From Acidobacteriota bacterium (GTDB lineage: Bacteria > Acidobacteriota > Vicinamibacteria > Vicinamibacterales > UBA2999): DNA of 23,127 nt. Both the position numbers and the translations under genes were made by a program. The stretch lies in contig JADZBZ010000307.1 in the NCBI GenBank assembly GCA_020851835.1, positions 1 through 23,127 of the forward strand, written 5' to 3'. How positions within the stretch are numbered: position 1 is the stretch's first letter; each line of letters opens with the position of its first letter. The notes beneath the pieces are model-generated. The model had not been told where the DNA came from. It saw nothing but the letters and a program-made list of their open reading frames with translations, and did not search any database. This document shows, piece by piece, positions 8,832 to 17,120 of the stretch.

Positions 8832-9020
8832 CTACTTCGCCTTCTCTTTGAGAATGGTCTTCACCCGCGCCATCTCCCGGCGCACGCCGCGGATGAGGCC
8901 GGGCGACTCGAGTTGCCCGAGCGACTTCTGCACCCGCATCCGGAACAGCTGGTCGTCGAGTTCCTGCTCGCGCGCCCGGAGGCCGTCGACGTCGAGGTCC
9001 CTCAGTTCAACCGCATTCAT
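8832..9020 (-). CDS. rpmC: 50S ribosomal protein L29
   Basis: L29 is a two-helix protein at the polypeptide exit that helps form the SRP and trigger-factor docking site with L23. The 62-residue product begins MNAVELRDLDVDGLRAREQE and contains the family core LFRMRVQKSLGQLESPGLIR, then RREMARVKTILKEKAK. The ATG at 9020-9018 overlaps the rplP stop as ATGA. Short length and position between rplP and rpsQ fit the S10 operon. Confidence 0.96.
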   Translation of the reverse strand: MNAVELRDLDVDGLRAREQELDDQLFRMRVQKSLGQLESPGLIRGVRREMARVKTILKEKAK

Positions 9021-9442
9021 GACACCCGCTCCTCGGCGAACCGCGTCGCGAACTTCGTCTTGATGGGCAGCTTCGCCGACGCCAGCTCCATCGCGCGCCG
9101 GGCCTCGGTTTCGGGCACCCCTTCCATCTCGAAGAGAATCCGGCCCGGCCGCACGACGGCCACCCAGCCTTCGAGCGCACCCTTGCCCTTGCCCATGCGG
9201 GTTTCCTGCGGCTTCTTGGTCACCGGCTTGTCCGGAAACACCCGCACCCAGATCTTGCCGCCGCGCTTGATGAACCGCGTCATCGCGACGCGCGCCGCCT
9301 CGATCTGCCGGTCGGTCAGCCAGCACGGCTCCATGGCCTTCAGGCCGAAGTCGCCGAACGACACGTCAGAACCGCGCCACGCCTTGCCGCACATGCGGCC
9401 GCGCTGCTGCTTCCGAAACTTCACCTTCTTCGGCATCAACAT
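9017..9442 (-). CDS. rplP: 50S ribosomal protein L16
   Basis: L16 lies near the A site and peptidyl-transferase centre and is needed for late 50S assembly. The 141-residue frame starts MLMPKKVKFRKQQRGRMCGK and contains RFIKRGGKIWVRVFPDKPVT and ETRMGKGKGALEGWVAVVRP. R82 corresponds to the arginine hydroxylated in E. coli L16. The length is typical. The spacer from rpsC is 62 nt, longer than its neighbours. Confidence 0.98.
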   Translation of the reverse strand: MLMPKKVKFRKQQRGRMCGKAWRGSDVSFGDFGLKAMEPCWLTDRQIEAARVAMTRFIKRGGKIWVRVFPDKPVTKKPQETRMGKGKGALEGWVAVVRPGRILFEMEGVPETEARRAMELASAKLPIKTKFATRFAEERVS

Positions 9443-9504
9443 ACAGCTGACCCTTCAATCTCCCGATCCGTCAGTCCGATCATCCGACTACTCCGCGGCC
9501 CGTG

Positions 9505-10218
9505 CTAGCGCGCCTCGGGCCTCGGGCGCCGAGGCCCGCGGTCGCGGTCGCCGCCGCGGCCGGCGCCGTATTCTTCTTCACGTCCCGTCCGCGGCGTCAG
9601 GCGCTCGCCCTTGTAGAGCCACACCTTGACGCCGATCTGGCCGTAGGTCGTGTTGGCCTCGGCAAACCCGTAGTCGATGTCCGCCCGCAGCGTCTGCAGC
9701 GGCAACTGGCCGTGCAGGTACCACTCGGACCGCGCGATTTCGGCACCGTTGAGCCGCCCCGACACCCGCACCTTGATGCCCCGCGCGCCGAAGCGGAGCG
9801 CCGATTCGACGGCCTTGCGCATCGCCCGCCGGAACGCCACGCGCTTTTCGAGCTGCATCGCCACCGACTCGCTCACCAGCTGCGCATCGAGCTCCGGCTT
9901 CTGGATCTCCTGGATGTTGATGAAGACCTCGCGCTTGGTTCGCTTCTGGATCTCCTGCTTCAGCTTGTCGACTTCCTGCCCCTTGCGACCGATGATGATG
10001 CCGGGACGCGAGGTGTGGATGTCGATCTTCAGCTTGTTCGCCGCGCGCTCGATCTCGACCTTCGCCACGCCCGCGTGCTGGAAGCGCTTCTTCAGGTCGC
10101 GCTTGAGCGACAGGTCTTCGGCCAACAGGTCCGCGTACCCCTTGTCCGCGAACCAGCGCGACTTCCAGGTCTTGTTGAACCCGATCCGGAACCCGTACGG
10201 GTGAACTTTCTGGCCCAC
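9505..10218 (-). CDS. rpsC: 30S ribosomal protein S3
   Basis: S3 forms the mRNA entry channel with S4 and S5 and contributes to helicase activity. The product is 237 residues, starting with GTG at 10218-10216 (MGQKVHPYGFRIGFNKTW), with AGGGAG 6 nt upstream. The KH type II domain has the GXXG loop GRKG at 77-80 (GIIIGRKGQEV), and the C-terminal S3 domain contains RRAMRKAVESALRFGARGIK. The last roughly 25 residues (after RLTPRTG) are rich in Arg, Gly and Pro and are probably disordered. Confidence 0.98.
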   Translation of the reverse strand: MGQKVHPYGFRIGFNKTWKSRWFADKGYADLLAEDLSLKRDLKKRFQHAGVAKVEIERAANKLKIDIHTSRPGIIIGRKGQEVDKLKQEIQKRTKREVFINIQEIQKPELDAQLVSESVAMQLEKRVAFRRAMRKAVESALRFGARGIKVRVSGRLNGAEIARSEWYLHGQLPLQTLRADIDYGFAEANTTYGQIGVKVWLYKGERLTPRTGREEEYGAGRGGDRDRGPRRPRPEAR

Positions 10219-10230
10219 TATGATCTCCCT

Positions 10231-10665
10231 CTACGCCTCGGCTGCCGGAGCGGCCTTCTTCGTCCGCGCGCGCGCGCGCCGGGTCGGCGCCTCGCCGTCT
10301 GCGGCCACTGCCTTCACCACCTGCGGTCGTTCGGTCACCTCCACCGTCAGGTGGCTGGTCCGCTTCACGATCCGGAACGCGCGCCCCATCGGCGCGGGCC
10401 GCACGCGCTTGGCCGACGGCCCGTTGTCGGCATGGCACCGCGAGACGAACAGCCGGTCCACCTCGCCACCGAAGCCCTCGGCCTGCTGCGCGTTGGCCAC
10501 CGCCGAGCGCAGCACCTTGGCCACGTCGCGGGCGATGGCCTTGCGGCTGAACTGCAGGACGGTGAGCGCCTGATTGACGTCCTTGTTGCGAATCAGGTCC
10601 ATCACCAGGCCCGCCTTCTGGGCCGAGGTGCGGACGTACTTCGCCGTTGCCGCTGCACGCACCAT
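10231..10665 (-). CDS. rplV: 50S ribosomal protein L22
   Basis: L22 lines the nascent-peptide exit tunnel; its extended hairpin is the macrolide-resistance hot spot. The 144-residue protein has the core KYVRTSAQKAGLVMDLIRNK (9-28) and the hairpin KRVRPAPMGRAFRIVKRTSH (86-105), with no obvious deletion. The C-terminus has a low-complexity Ala/Lys/Arg tail (ADGEAPTRRARARTKKAAPA), making it longer than the 110-residue E. coli protein. It follows rpsS by 3 nt. Confidence 0.98.
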   Translation of the reverse strand: MVRAAATAKYVRTSAQKAGLVMDLIRNKDVNQALTVLQFSRKAIARDVAKVLRSAVANAQQAEGFGGEVDRLFVSRCHADNGPSAKRVRPAPMGRAFRIVKRTSHLTVEVTERPQVVKAVAADGEAPTRRARARTKKAAPAAEA

Positions 10666-10668
10666 CGC

Positions 10669-10968
10669 TTAGCCCTTTCCGCCCGGGGCCGCCGACGCCG
10701 CCTTGTCCGACTTGGCCGCGTGCCCCCTGAACTGCCGCGTCGGCGAGAACTCGCCCAGCTTGTGGCCCACCATGTTCTCGGTGATGTAGACCGGCACGAA
10801 CTTGCGGCCGTTGTGCACCGCGAGCGTGTGGCCCACCATCTCGGGAATCACGGTCGATCGGCGCGACCAGGTCTTGACGACCTTCTTCTCGTTGGCCCGG
10901 TTCATGGCCTCCACCTTCTCGAGCAGGTGGGTGTCGATGAACGGCCCCTTCTTCAATGAACGGCTCAT
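10669..10968 (-). CDS. rpsS: 30S ribosomal protein S19
   Basis: S19 pairs with S13 in the 30S head near the A-site tRNA. The 99-residue frame carries MSRSLKKGPFIDTHLLEKVE, TWSRRSTVIPEMVGHTLAVH and KFVPVYITENMVGHKLGEFS, all diagnostic, ending in an Ala/Gly/Lys-rich tail. GAGAG lies 6 nt before the ATG. The 35-nt spacer after rplB contains two copies of the GGCTCTN-like heptamer seen elsewhere in this cluster. Confidence 0.98.
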   Translation of the reverse strand: MSRSLKKGPFIDTHLLEKVEAMNRANEKKVVKTWSRRSTVIPEMVGHTLAVHNGRKFVPVYITENMVGHKLGEFSPTRQFRGHAAKSDKAASAAPGGKG

Positions 10969-11003
10969 ATCAGCTCTCGGCTCTTTCGGCTACCTGGCCG
11001 CGG

Positions 11004-11831
11004 TCAGCGCTTGGGCCGCCGCTGCACGATGAACGCGTCGCTCGGACGCCGGGTCCGCGTCTTGTAACCCTTCGTGGGCACGCCCCAGGGCGTCACCGGG
11101 TGGCGGCCACCCGACGTCTTGCCTTCGCCGCCGCCCAGCGGGTGATCCACCGGGTTCATCGCCACACCGCGCACGTGCGGCCGGCGCCCCAGCCAGCGGC
11201 TGCGTCCCGCCTTGCCAATCGACACGTTCTCATGGTCGATGTTGCCCACCTGCCCCACCGTGGCCACGCACGTGAGCCCGATCTTGCGAATCTCGCCCGA
11301 GGGCATCTTCACCGATACGTAGTCGCCCTCGCGCGCCACCACCTGCACCGAGGCACCGGCGCTGCGCGCCAGCTGCCCGCCCTTACCCGGCTTGAGCTCG
11401 ACGTTGTGCACCATCGTGCCGAGCGGGATGTGCCTCAGCGGCAGACAGTTACCCGGCAGGATGTCGGCCGAAGCGCCCGCGAGGATCGTGTCACCCACCT
11501 TCAGCCCCAGCGGCTGCAGGATGTAACGCTTCTCGCCGTCCGCGTAGGTGACCAGCGCAATGCGCGCCGAACGGTTCGGGTCGTACTCGATGGTCGAGAC
11601 AGTGGCCGGGATGTCCCGCTTGTCGCGCTTGAAGTCGATGATGCGATACAGGCGCTTGTGGCCGCCTCCGCGCCACCACGACGTCTGCTCGCCGGTGTTG
11701 TTGCGGCCGCCCGACACCTTGAGCGTCTCGGTCAGCGGCTTGTACGGCTTGGCCGTCGTCAGGTCGTCGAAGGTCTGCACCGTCATCTGGCGACGGGCGG
11801 GCGAGGTGGGCTTGTACTTGCGAATAGGCAC
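11004..11831 (-). CDS. rplB: 50S ribosomal protein L2
   Basis: L2 is a primary 23S rRNA binder close to the peptidyl-transferase centre and is needed for subunit association. The 275-residue protein starts with GTG at 11831-11829 (MPIRKYKPTSPARRQMTV). Conserved segments include RGGGHKRLYRIIDFKRDK, YADGEKRYILQPLGLKVGD and GVAMNPVDHPLGGGEGKTSG. The functionally important Asp-His pair of VDHP is intact; the following position is Leu rather than the His found in E. coli, a position known to vary. The length matches the family. Confidence 0.98.
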   Translation of the reverse strand: MPIRKYKPTSPARRQMTVQTFDDLTTAKPYKPLTETLKVSGGRNNTGEQTSWWRGGGHKRLYRIIDFKRDKRDIPATVSTIEYDPNRSARIALVTYADGEKRYILQPLGLKVGDTILAGASADILPGNCLPLRHIPLGTMVHNVELKPGKGGQLARSAGASVQVVAREGDYVSVKMPSGEIRKIGLTCVATVGQVGNIDHENVSIGKAGRSRWLGRRPHVRGVAMNPVDHPLGGGEGKTSGGRHPVTPWGVPTKGYKTRTRRPSDAFIVQRRPKR

Positions 11832-11834
11832 CGG

Positions 11835-12125
11835 TTATGCCCCTTCCAGGTAGTCGGGCAGCTTCTGCCCGGGCTTCAGGGTGACGTAGGCCTTCTTCCA
11901 GTCCGAGCGGCGGCCGACGAAGCGGCCCTGGCGCTTCAGCTTGCCCTGCGTGTTGGCCGTCCGGACGCCTTTGACCTTCGCCCCGAGCAGCGTCTCGACC
12001 GCCCGCTTCACGTCGATCTTGTTGGCCGCACGCGCCACTTCGAAGACGACCGTGCGCCCGTCCTCGCGAAGGGTCGTGGTCTTCTCGGTGACGAGAGGCC
12101 GGCGAATGATGTCGGTCAGTTTCAT
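11835..12125 (-). CDS. rplW: 50S ribosomal protein L23
   Basis: L23 surrounds the tunnel exit and is the docking point for trigger factor and SRP. The 96-residue protein shows DIIRRPLVTEKTTTLREDGR (5-24), VFEVARAANKIDVKRAVETL (30-49) and a C-terminal GRRSDWKKAYVTLKPGQKLP. The family pattern P..TEK......Y.F.V...A.K..IK.AVE is clear. It lies 36 nt after rplD and 3 nt before rplB. Confidence 0.98.
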   Translation of the reverse strand: MKLTDIIRRPLVTEKTTTLREDGRTVVFEVARAANKIDVKRAVETLLGAKVKGVRTANTQGKLKRQGRFVGRRSDWKKAYVTLKPGQKLPDYLEGA

Positions 12126-12161
12126 GTCTCGCTCTCAGTTTCCCGCTCGCGCGTCCGGCCG

Positions 12162-12782
12162 CTACCCGAGGGCCGCTTCCAGCTTTTCGAGCGCCGCCTG
12201 CGTCATCACCACCGTGCGCGTGCCCGCCACGTCGCGCGCCGTGACGCGGTTGCTCGGCAGCAGCGCCACGCCCGGCAGGTTGCGCACCGACAGGGCCAGC
12301 TTCTCGTCCGGCCGCACGTCCACGAGCAGCGCCTTGCCGTTCACGCCAATCGTCTCGAGCAGCGCGCGCGCCGCCTTGGTCTTGACCTCGGTCGCAGTCA
12401 GCTGGTCGACGACGATCACCGCCCCGCCCTGGAGTTTGGCCGCGAGGGCAGCGCGCAGTGCGCCCTTCTCGACCTTCTTCGGTAACCGGTACTCGTAGCT
12501 GCGCGGCTGCGGCCCGAACACCGTGCCGCCCGTGCGCCACAGCGGGTTGCGGATCTCGCCCACGCGGGCGCGACCGGTGCCCTTCTGCCGCCACGGCTTC
12601 TTGCCGCTGCCGCTGACCATGCCGCGGGTCTTCGTGGCGTGGGTGCCGCGGCGTTGGGCGGCATTGGCCCGCACGACCGACTCGTGGATGAGGTCGGTCT
12701 TGACGCGCCCGCCGAACACCACGTCGCTGACCGACACGGTGCCGACCTTCTTGTTCTCGTGATTGACGACATCAACAGTCAT
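12162..12782 (-). CDS. rplD: 50S ribosomal protein L4
   Basis: L4 binds 23S rRNA and sends a long loop into the exit tunnel opposite L22; in E. coli it also represses the S10 operon. The 206-residue protein has the tunnel loop at about residues 46-100, including THATKTRGMVSGSGKKPWRQ and KGTGRARVGEIRNPLWRTGG. A Rossmann-like C-terminal domain follows (AVIVVDQLTATEVKTKAAR). The start is ATG at 12782-12780, 9 nt after the rplC stop. Confidence 0.98.
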   Translation of the reverse strand: MTVDVVNHENKKVGTVSVSDVVFGGRVKTDLIHESVVRANAAQRRGTHATKTRGMVSGSGKKPWRQKGTGRARVGEIRNPLWRTGGTVFGPQPRSYEYRLPKKVEKGALRAALAAKLQGGAVIVVDQLTATEVKTKAARALLETIGVNGKALLVDVRPDEKLALSVRNLPGVALLPSNRVTARDVAGTRTVVMTQAALEKLEAALG

Positions 12783-12791
12783 GACAGCGCC

Positions 12792-13475
12792 CTACTTCTT
12801 GCCCTTCTTGGGCTTCTCCTGCAGCTGGGGCTGCGGTTCCGGCTTGGCCGCCACGGCTTTCCGGATGATGACGTAGCCGCCATTGGCCCCGGGCACGGCA
12901 CCCTTGACCAGCAGCAGGTTGTTCTCCGGGTCCACGCGCAGGACCTTCAGGTTGCGCACCGTCACGCGGTCCACGCCCATGTGGCCATGCGCGCGCATGC
13001 CGGGCATCACCCGCGACGGGTAGGACGAGGCGCCAATCGACCCGGGCGCCCGATGGAACATCGACCCGTGCGACTTCTCACCACCACTGAAGTGGTGACG
13101 CTTGACCACGCCCTGGAAGCCGTGGCCCTTGCTCGTGCCGACCACGTCCACCCGCTCGCCCTGGCTGAAAATCGACACCAGCACCTGCGCGCCTGGCGCG
13201 GGGGTCTCGCCGCCCTTGGCCAGCCCCACCTCGCGCCGCACGCGCGTCGGCGGAACGTTGGCCTTCTTGAAGTGGCCGATGGTCGGCTTGTTGGCCGCAT
13301 AACGACGCCCCTCGACCAGGCCGATCTGCACGGCTTCGTAGCCGTCGGTCTGGCCCGTCTTGGCCTGCACGACCACACACGGACCGGCCTGCAGCACCGT
13401 CGCGGGCTCGAGGGAGCCGTCCTCGAGGAACAGCTGCGTCATCCCGACCTTCTTGCCGATGATTCCGTTCACCAT
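12792..13475 (-). CDS. rplC: 50S ribosomal protein L3
   Basis: L3 nucleates 50S assembly and extends a finger toward the peptidyl-transferase centre. The 227-residue frame begins MVNGIIGKKVGMTQLFLEDG and includes the central finger region SKGHGFQGVVKRHHFSGGEK (115-134), then PSRVMPGMRAHGHMGVDRVT. The C-terminus is a Lys/Gln/Pro-rich tail (KPEPQPQLQEKPKKGKK) that is probably unstructured. It starts 3 nt after the rpsJ stop. Confidence 0.98.
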   Translation of the reverse strand: MVNGIIGKKVGMTQLFLEDGSLEPATVLQAGPCVVVQAKTGQTDGYEAVQIGLVEGRRYAANKPTIGHFKKANVPPTRVRREVGLAKGGETPAPGAQVLVSIFSQGERVDVVGTSKGHGFQGVVKRHHFSGGEKSHGSMFHRAPGSIGASSYPSRVMPGMRAHGHMGVDRVTVRNLKVLRVDPENNLLLVKGAVPGANGGYVIIRKAVAAKPEPQPQLQEKPKKGKK

Positions 13476-13478
13476 GGC

Positions 13479-13808
<330 letters not shown>

Positions 13809-13874
13809 CGTCGGTTCCTCATCGGGAGCCAGGTCCCGGGCGTCGCATCGACACCCGGATCCGGCCGGTCCCGG

Positions 13875-15986
13875 TTACTTCGTGCCCTGCACCCGCGCGA
13901 TCACTTCCTCGCTCACGTTGTTGGGCGCCTGCTCGTAGCGGTCGAAGTGCATCGAGTAGGTCGCCCGGCCCTGCGTCCGCGAACGGAGATCCGTCGCGTA
14001 GCCGAACATGTCGCTGAGCGGCACCCGCGCCGAGATGATTTCGGTGCCGCCGCGGTTCTCCTGCGACTGGATGCGCCCGCGACGCGCGGCGAGATTGCCC
14101 ATCACGTCGCCCAGGTAGTCCTTCGGGCAGACCACCTCGACCCGCATGATCGGCTCCATCAGCACCGGCCGGGCCTTCTTGGCCGCGTCCTGGAACGCCA
14201 TCGAGCCCGCGATCTTGAACGCCATTTCCGACGAGTCGACCTCGTGGTACGAGCCGTCGTAGAGCTCGATCCGTACGTCGTCGATCGGATAACCGGCCAG
14301 GATGCCACGCGTCAGCGCCTCCTGGATACCCTGATCGATCGGCTTGATGTACTCCTTCGGGATCGACCCGCCCACGGTCTCGTTCTCGAACTGGTAGCCG
14401 GTACCCGGCGGCAGCGGCACGAGCCGAATCTTGACCTCGCCGAACTGGCCGCGGCCGCCCGTCTGCCGGATGAAACGCCCATGCCCCTCGGCCGGCGCCG
14501 TCAGTGTCTCCTTGTAGGCGACCTGCGGCTTGCCGACGCTGGCCTCCACCCCGAACTCACGCTTCAGGCGGTCGACGATGATCTCGAGGTGCAGTTCGCC
14601 CATGCCGGCAATCACGACCTGGCCGGTCTGCTCGTCGGTGCGGACGCGGAAGGTCGGATCCTCGCCCATGAGCTTGCTCATGCCCTGGCCGAGCTTCTCC
14701 TGGTCGGCCTTGGTCTTCGGCTCGATGGCCAGCGAGATGACCGGCTCGGGGAAGTCCATCGACTCGAGCAGCACGGGCTTCTTCTCGTCGCACAGCGTGT
14801 CGCCGGTCGTGACCGACTTGAGCCCCACGGCCGCGGCGATGTCGCCGGCGTTGACTTCCTTGATCTCCTCGCGCTTGTTCGCGTGCATCTTGAGGAGACG
14901 GCCCACGCGCTCGGTCTTGCCCTTGGTCGAATTGAGCACCGAGGACCCGGCACGCAGCGTGCCCGAGTAGACCCGGAAGAACGTGAGCTGGCCGACGAAC
15001 GGGTCGGTCATGATCTTGAACGCCAGGGCCGAGAACGGCTCCGTGTCGTCGGCCCGGCGCTCGATGAGCGCCTCCCGATCCTTCGCCTCCGGGTCGGTGC
15101 CCGACACGGCGGGGATGTCGAGCGGCGAGGGCAGGAAGTCGACCACGGCGTCGAGCATGGGCTGAACGCCCTTGTTCTTGAACGCCGACCCGCAGATGAC
15201 GGGCACGAACGGGGCGTCCTCCTTGCGGACCGACTCCACGGCGCGCTTGCGGATGGCCGCCTTGATCTCCTCTACCGAGATGCTGTCGCCGGCCAGGTAC
15301 TTCTCGAGCAGCTTGTCGTCGGCCTCGCTCACCTTCTCGATGAGCTTCTCGCGGTAGGCCCGTGCCTCCGCCAACATGTCTTCGGGAATCTCGCCGACGA
15401 TATAGTCGGCGCCCATGGTCTCGTCCTGGTAGGTGATCGAGCGCATGCCGATGAGATCCACCACGCCGCGGAACTGGTCCTCGGCGCCGATGGGGAGGTG
15501 AATCGCGACAGGATTGGCCTGGAGCTTGCTCTCGATTTGTTCGAGACACGCCTTGAAGTCGGCCCCGATGCGGTCCATCTTGTTCACGAAGCAGATGCGC
15601 GGCACACGGTACTTGTCGGCCTGGCGCCAGACGGTCTCCGACTGGGGCTCCACACCCGAGACCGCGTCGAACACCGCGACCGCACCGTCGAGCACGCGAA
15701 GCGACCGCTCGACCTCCACCGTGAAATCCACGTGGCCCGGCGTGTCGATGATGTTGATCCGGTGATCGTGCCAGAAACAGGTGGTCGCCGCCGACGTGAT
15801 GGTGATGCCCCGCTCCTGCTCCTGCTCCATCCAGTCCATGACCGCGGTGCCTTCGTGCACCTCACCGATCTTGTAGGTGATGCCGGTGTAGAAGAGAATC
15901 CGCTCGGTCGTAGTCGTCTTCCCGGCATCGATGTGGGCCATGATGCCGATGTTCCGGGTGCGTTCGAGTGGTGCCTGTCGAGCCAT
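13875..15986 (-). CDS. fusA: Translation elongation factor G
   Basis: EF-G drives tRNA-mRNA translocation and, with RRF, ribosome recycling, using GTP. The 703-residue protein has G1 AHIDAGKTT at 17-25, switch I RGITITSAATT at 59-69, G3 DTPGH at 81-85 with the catalytic H85, and G4 NKMD at 135-138. All five domains appear present to the C-terminus (RATYSMHFDRYEQAPNNVSE). The intact switch I and full length match the canonical housekeeping EF-G rather than EF-G2 paralogues or tetracycline-protection proteins. It sits in the str operon, 66 nt after rpsG. Confidence 0.98.
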   Translation of the reverse strand: MARQAPLERTRNIGIMAHIDAGKTTTTERILFYTGITYKIGEVHEGTAVMDWMEQEQERGITITSAATTCFWHDHRINIIDTPGHVDFTVEVERSLRVLDGAVAVFDAVSGVEPQSETVWRQADKYRVPRICFVNKMDRIGADFKACLEQIESKLQANPVAIHLPIGAEDQFRGVVDLIGMRSITYQDETMGADYIVGEIPEDMLAEARAYREKLIEKVSEADDKLLEKYLAGDSISVEEIKAAIRKRAVESVRKEDAPFVPVICGSAFKNKGVQPMLDAVVDFLPSPLDIPAVSGTDPEAKDREALIERRADDTEPFSALAFKIMTDPFVGQLTFFRVYSGTLRAGSSVLNSTKGKTERVGRLLKMHANKREEIKEVNAGDIAAAVGLKSVTTGDTLCDEKKPVLLESMDFPEPVISLAIEPKTKADQEKLGQGMSKLMGEDPTFRVRTDEQTGQVVIAGMGELHLEIIVDRLKREFGVEASVGKPQVAYKETLTAPAEGHGRFIRQTGGRGQFGEVKIRLVPLPPGTGYQFENETVGGSIPKEYIKPIDQGIQEALTRGILAGYPIDDVRIELYDGSYHEVDSSEMAFKIAGSMAFQDAAKKARPVLMEPIMRVEVVCPKDYLGDVMGNLAARRGRIQSQENRGGTEIISARVPLSDMFGYATDLRSRTQGRATYSMHFDRYEQAPNNVSEEVIARVQGTK

Positions 15987-16052
15987 GACGTCGGGAACCT
16001 GCTGAGTCAGTTCACAATTCGGAGTACACGATCCAATGCCACGCGATCGCGC

Positions 16053-16526
16053 CTACCAGCGGTAGTGCGCGAAGGCCTTGTTGGCCTCGGCCATGCGGTG
16101 CGTGTCTTCGCGCTTCTTCACGGCGCCGCCCCGCAGATTGGCCGCGTCGAGCAGTTCGTTGGCCAGCTTCTCCTGCATCGTCTTGCCATCGCCGCGCGAG
16201 CGCGCGTGGCTGACCAGCCAGCGGATGCTGAGCGAAAGGCGCCGGTTCGGATTCACCTCGATGGGCACCTGGTAGTTCGAGCCGCCCACGCGGCGCGACT
16301 TCACCTCGAGCGACGGCTTCACGTTGTCGACCGCCTTCTTGAAGATCTTGAGCGGGTCGTCGCCGGAGCGCTCCTTGATGAGGTCGAAGCTCTGGTACAG
16401 GATGCGCTCGGCCGTCGAGCGGCGCCCCGCGAGCATGATCGTGTTGATGAACTTGGTCACCAGCGGGCTGCCGTACAGCGCGTCGGGCGCCAGTTCTCGC
16501 TTCGGGATTTCTCGTCTACGCGGCAT
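16053..16526 (-). CDS. rpsG: 30S ribosomal protein S7
   Basis: S7 nucleates folding of the 3' major domain of 16S rRNA and, in E. coli, represses part of the str operon. The 157-residue product begins MPRRREIPKRELAPDALYGS and carries VTKFINTIMLAGRRSTAERI, VGGSNYQVPIEVNPNRRLSL and the tail HRMAEANKAFAHYRW. The length is normal. Upstream of the ATG the Shine-Dalgarno match is weak, and the 49-nt spacer from rpsL is largely a heptamer tandem repeat, so initiation may depend on coupling. Confidence 0.98.
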   Translation of the reverse strand: MPRRREIPKRELAPDALYGSPLVTKFINTIMLAGRRSTAERILYQSFDLIKERSGDDPLKIFKKAVDNVKPSLEVKSRRVGGSNYQVPIEVNPNRRLSLSIRWLVSHARSRGDGKTMQEKLANELLDAANLRGGAVKKREDTHRMAEANKAFAHYRW

Positions 16527-16539
16527 ATCGTGTTCGCTC

Positions 16540-16570
16540 GGCTCTGGGCTCTAGGCTCTCGGCTCTAGGC
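16540..16570. repeat. Heptamer tandem repeat GGCTCTN in the rpsL-rpsG spacer
   Basis: On the plus strand four consecutive heptamers read GGCTCTG (16540), GGCTCTA (16547), GGCTCTC (16554) and GGCTCTA (16561), followed by GGC. On the transcript this is NAGAGCC repeated. It fills most of the 49-nt spacer. Two related heptamers, AGCTCTC and GGCTCTT at 10972-10985, occur in the rplB-rpsS spacer. Only the last unit is near a start codon, and its AGAG core is only weakly Shine-Dalgarno-like. Confidence 0.8.
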
Positions 16571-16575
16571 GCCGG

Positions 16576-16950
16576 TTACTGCTTCGGCCTCTTGGCCCCG
16601 TACTTCGAACGGCCCTGCTTGCGGCCCTGCACCCCGACCGCGTCGAGCGTTCCGCGCACGACGTGGTAGCGGACACCCGGCAGGTCCTTCACACGGCCGC
16701 CACGCACGAGCACCAGCGAGTGCTCCTGCAGGTTGTGGCCGACGCCGGGAATGTAGGTGGTGACCTCGATCTGGTTGGTCAGCCGCACGCGCGCCACCTT
16801 GCGGAGCGCCGAGTTCGGCTTCTTCGGCGTCTGGGTGAACACGCGCACGCAGACGCCGCGCTTCTGCGGGCTCTCCTGCAGCGCCGGACTCTTGGTCTTC
16901 CACCGAATCTTCTCGCGTCCCTTGCGGACGAGCTGACTGATCGTCGGCAC
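16576..16950 (-). CDS. rpsL: 30S ribosomal protein S12
   Basis: S12 lies at the decoding centre and controls accuracy; substitutions here give streptomycin resistance. I choose GTG at 16950-16948 (MPTISQLVRKGREKIRWKTK), with GGAG 6 nt upstream at 16960-16957. This gives 124 residues, the normal family length, whereas the open frame continues upstream to 17112 through sequence unlike S12. TPKKPNSALRKVARVRLTNQ covers 41-60. Both lysines associated with streptomycin sensitivity (K43/K44 in TPKKPNSA and K88 in VKDLPGVRYH) are wild type, as is D89, the methylthiolation site. It is the first gene of the str-S10-spc cluster. Confidence 0.97.
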   Translation of the reverse strand: MPTISQLVRKGREKIRWKTKSPALQESPQKRGVCVRVFTQTPKKPNSALRKVARVRLTNQIEVTTYIPGVGHNLQEHSLVLVRGGRVKDLPGVRYHVVRGTLDAVGVQGRKQGRSKYGAKRPKQ

Positions 16951-17004
16951 GCTTCGCTCCACTCCAAGCGACAATAGCTCCCACGACCACCACCGGGCGG
17001 CTGT

Positions 17005-17059
17005 GGCGCCCCAGGCCTGAAAACCCTTGCGGGCTTGGCACCTCGGGCTGAAAAACCCT
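17005..17059. repeat. Two imperfect 23-nt direct repeats in the rpsL leader
   Basis: Copies lie at 17005-17027 and 17037-17059, 32 nt apart; 17 of 23 positions agree by eye, both ending AAAACCCT on the plus strand. On the minus-strand transcript each copy gives AGGG followed by a T run. Between them AAGCCC-GCAA-GGGTTT (plus 17021-17036) can fold as a six-pair stem, one pair G-U, with a GCAA tetraloop. This could be a weak attenuator-like element in the leader of the ribosomal cluster; that role is inference. Confidence 0.45.
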
Positions 17060-17120
17060 AGACTAATTTTCGTGTTTCGGCATCGGCGGACGCACCGGCA
17101 CCACGGCGTCACGATACAAC

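Noticed and set aside
9463..9500. Repeated CCGATC/CCGACT words in the rpsC-rplP spacer
   Set aside because: Only two exact hexamers with irregular spacing; too weak to call a tandem array.
11160..11175. Loss of a catalytic histidine in L2 (VDHPL instead of VDHPH)
   Set aside because: The functionally important histidine after the Asp is kept; the changed position varies among bacteria.
13875..15986. Ribosome-protection protein or EF-G2 paralogue instead of EF-G
   Set aside because: Full length, canonical switch I, and location in the str operon all indicate the housekeeping EF-G.
16576..16950. Streptomycin-resistance substitution in S12
   Set aside because: Both key lysine positions are wild type.
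16951..17112. Upstream extension of the S12 frame
   Set aside because: The added residues do not resemble S12, and GGAG 6 nt before the GTG at 16950 gives the family N-terminus MPTISQLVRKG.
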